The position numbers were made by a program, and so were the translations under genes. Under the pieces are notes generated by a model. It made no database searches, was not told the DNA's origin, and saw only the letters and a program-made list of their open reading frames with translations. 64,000 nt of DNA from Neoarius graeffei. Lineage: Eukaryota; Chordata; Actinopteri; Siluriformes; Ariidae. This document shows positions 63,115-64,000 of this stretch, one piece after another. The first letter of the stretch is position 1, and every line of letters begins with the position of its first letter. The stretch spans positions 6,816,001 through 6,880,000 of the forward strand of contig NC_083586.1 of the NCBI RefSeq assembly GCF_027579695.1, in the 5' to 3' direction.

Positions 63115-64000
63115 ACTATTTGTCAGCCCTGTTGATGTTAGTTGCATGTTTAATATTGTGAACAGCCCTACTGTAAAGTTTTATGCCATTTGCCAGCATT
63201 ATTTAAACAGTTGGCTAGTACTGAACTGTAAGTTGCACATTCTTTGTTTAAATTTGCCTGAGGCAACAGGAAAATAAGCTGAATGTGCTGCTCATGCAAA
63301 AGCACTGTTTCCAGTTTTAAAATTGTTTAAAATGTTATTACAATTATGGTTAAAATAACTGAACTGTTTTGTTGTTTGCTTTCTTTGAAGATGGTTAGTA
63401 GTGTTAGGTATTGAGGCAGATAAATATGGAAGAGTATTTCTTTAAATATATGCAGGCAAACAGATCCAAACAGACATGCAATATCTGAGTAGAATACCAA
63501 GCAATGGTCAGGAGAGGTTGTCGTGGAAACTCTCAAAACTTAAACTCTCCAGGCAAAAACAATTCAAAGTCCAAGAGGTTGCAGAAATGTTTAGACTTTT
63601 ACTAAATCAACTAATAAAAGCCGAGTTCAGTCTGCAGAGTGAACCGACTCAAAATCAAAGTTCTCATTTTATACAGCTTAAAAAAAAAGGTATACAAATA
63701 ATTTCATTGGTTAACGTCACGTCATACTACAACATTTTCTATTGGGAAGTACATCTCACACTTCTCATATTTTGTATCAACCAAGCCAAATTTTCCAGTA
63801 TGAATGGTCAATTCAGAAAGAATCAAAACATAAGAAGTGATACATCATGAACAACACGTGTATAATAAATGATTCAAAATGACTGGAGTCAAATCAGGTT
63901 AAAGACTGATACAGGCTACAGGTGCAAATGAGCACAACACTTGAGATGGGACAAACGTGGCCTCAGCCAGTCTACCACAACATAGGATTTAAAAAAAAAG
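63115..64000. other. No gene recognised
   Basis: AT-rich. A 124-residue open frame at 63476-63850 has no recognisable domain and is interrupted by A-runs. Nothing else supported. Confidence 0.5.

Noticed and set aside
1..64000. CRISPR arrays, bacterial operons, ribosome-binding sites
   Set aside because: Sequence is vertebrate; no spaced repeat arrays or prokaryotic gene organisation are present.

Overview
This window is vertebrate nuclear DNA and looks like a ray-finned (teleost) fish. It contains tRNA-derived SINEs, an L2-type LINE, RTE-type and Rex1-type LINEs, several Tc1/mariner copies, many hAT elements, a Gmr1-like and a chromodomain Ty3/gypsy retrotransposon, and an endogenous retrovirus. 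That mix is typical of fish genomes; a catfish-like lineage is possible but is only a guess. I found no host protein-coding gene, tRNA gene or rRNA gene. By my own calls roughly four-fifths of the 64 kb is mobile DNA.

Left part (1-21.4 kb): four copies of one SINE lie in the first 4 kb. An RTE-type LINE (RTE-1, about 3.93-18.19 kb, + strand) is then split by four insertions. The largest is a Gmr1-like retrotransposon (4063-13523, - strand, target duplication AATAC), itself split by a nearly intact L2 LINE (4700-10174) whose two ORFs are open. The others are a non-autonomous hAT (14228-15706), a SINE (17482-17712) and a Tc1 element in the LINE tail (18195-19803). A decayed Sleeping Beauty-type Tc1 follows at 19919-21446.

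Middle (21.4-36.3 kb): a 3.2-kb stretch with only microsatellites, a short hAT (24696-25602), and a TTATACTCTGG-type minisatellite that received a Tc1 (25890-27497), a second RTE copy (27574-29935) and a putative solo LTR. Then come a Charlie-like hAT with a broken transposase, a further hAT-like element carrying a SINE, a putative solo LTR and a Tc1 fragment.

Right part (36.3-61.5 kb): one deep nest. A Rex1-type LINE is split by a hAT (37873-61259). That hAT holds a BED-finger hAT (38145-39767), a GTF2IRD2-like hAT (39900-60201) and a solo Gmr1-type LTR. Inside the GTF2IRD2-like hAT sit a Tc1 and a chromodomain gypsy of Tf1/sushi type (42475-59756). The right LTR of the gypsy is split by a DNA transposon with terminal repeats GCCCTGTACTACGAA (47162-59198). 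This transposon carries a deleted Gmr1-like copy (48232-51676) and a young endogenous retrovirus (52270-58973) whose two 405-bp LTRs look identical. Target duplications confirm most levels, so the order of insertion can be read directly.

The elements act on their own behalf. LINEs encode endonuclease and reverse transcriptase for target-primed insertion, and SINEs borrow such machinery. LTR elements encode gag, protease, reverse transcriptase, RNase H and integrase; hAT and Tc1 elements encode transposases. Nearly all coding regions are broken. The L2 ORFs and the retroviral pol are the best preserved.
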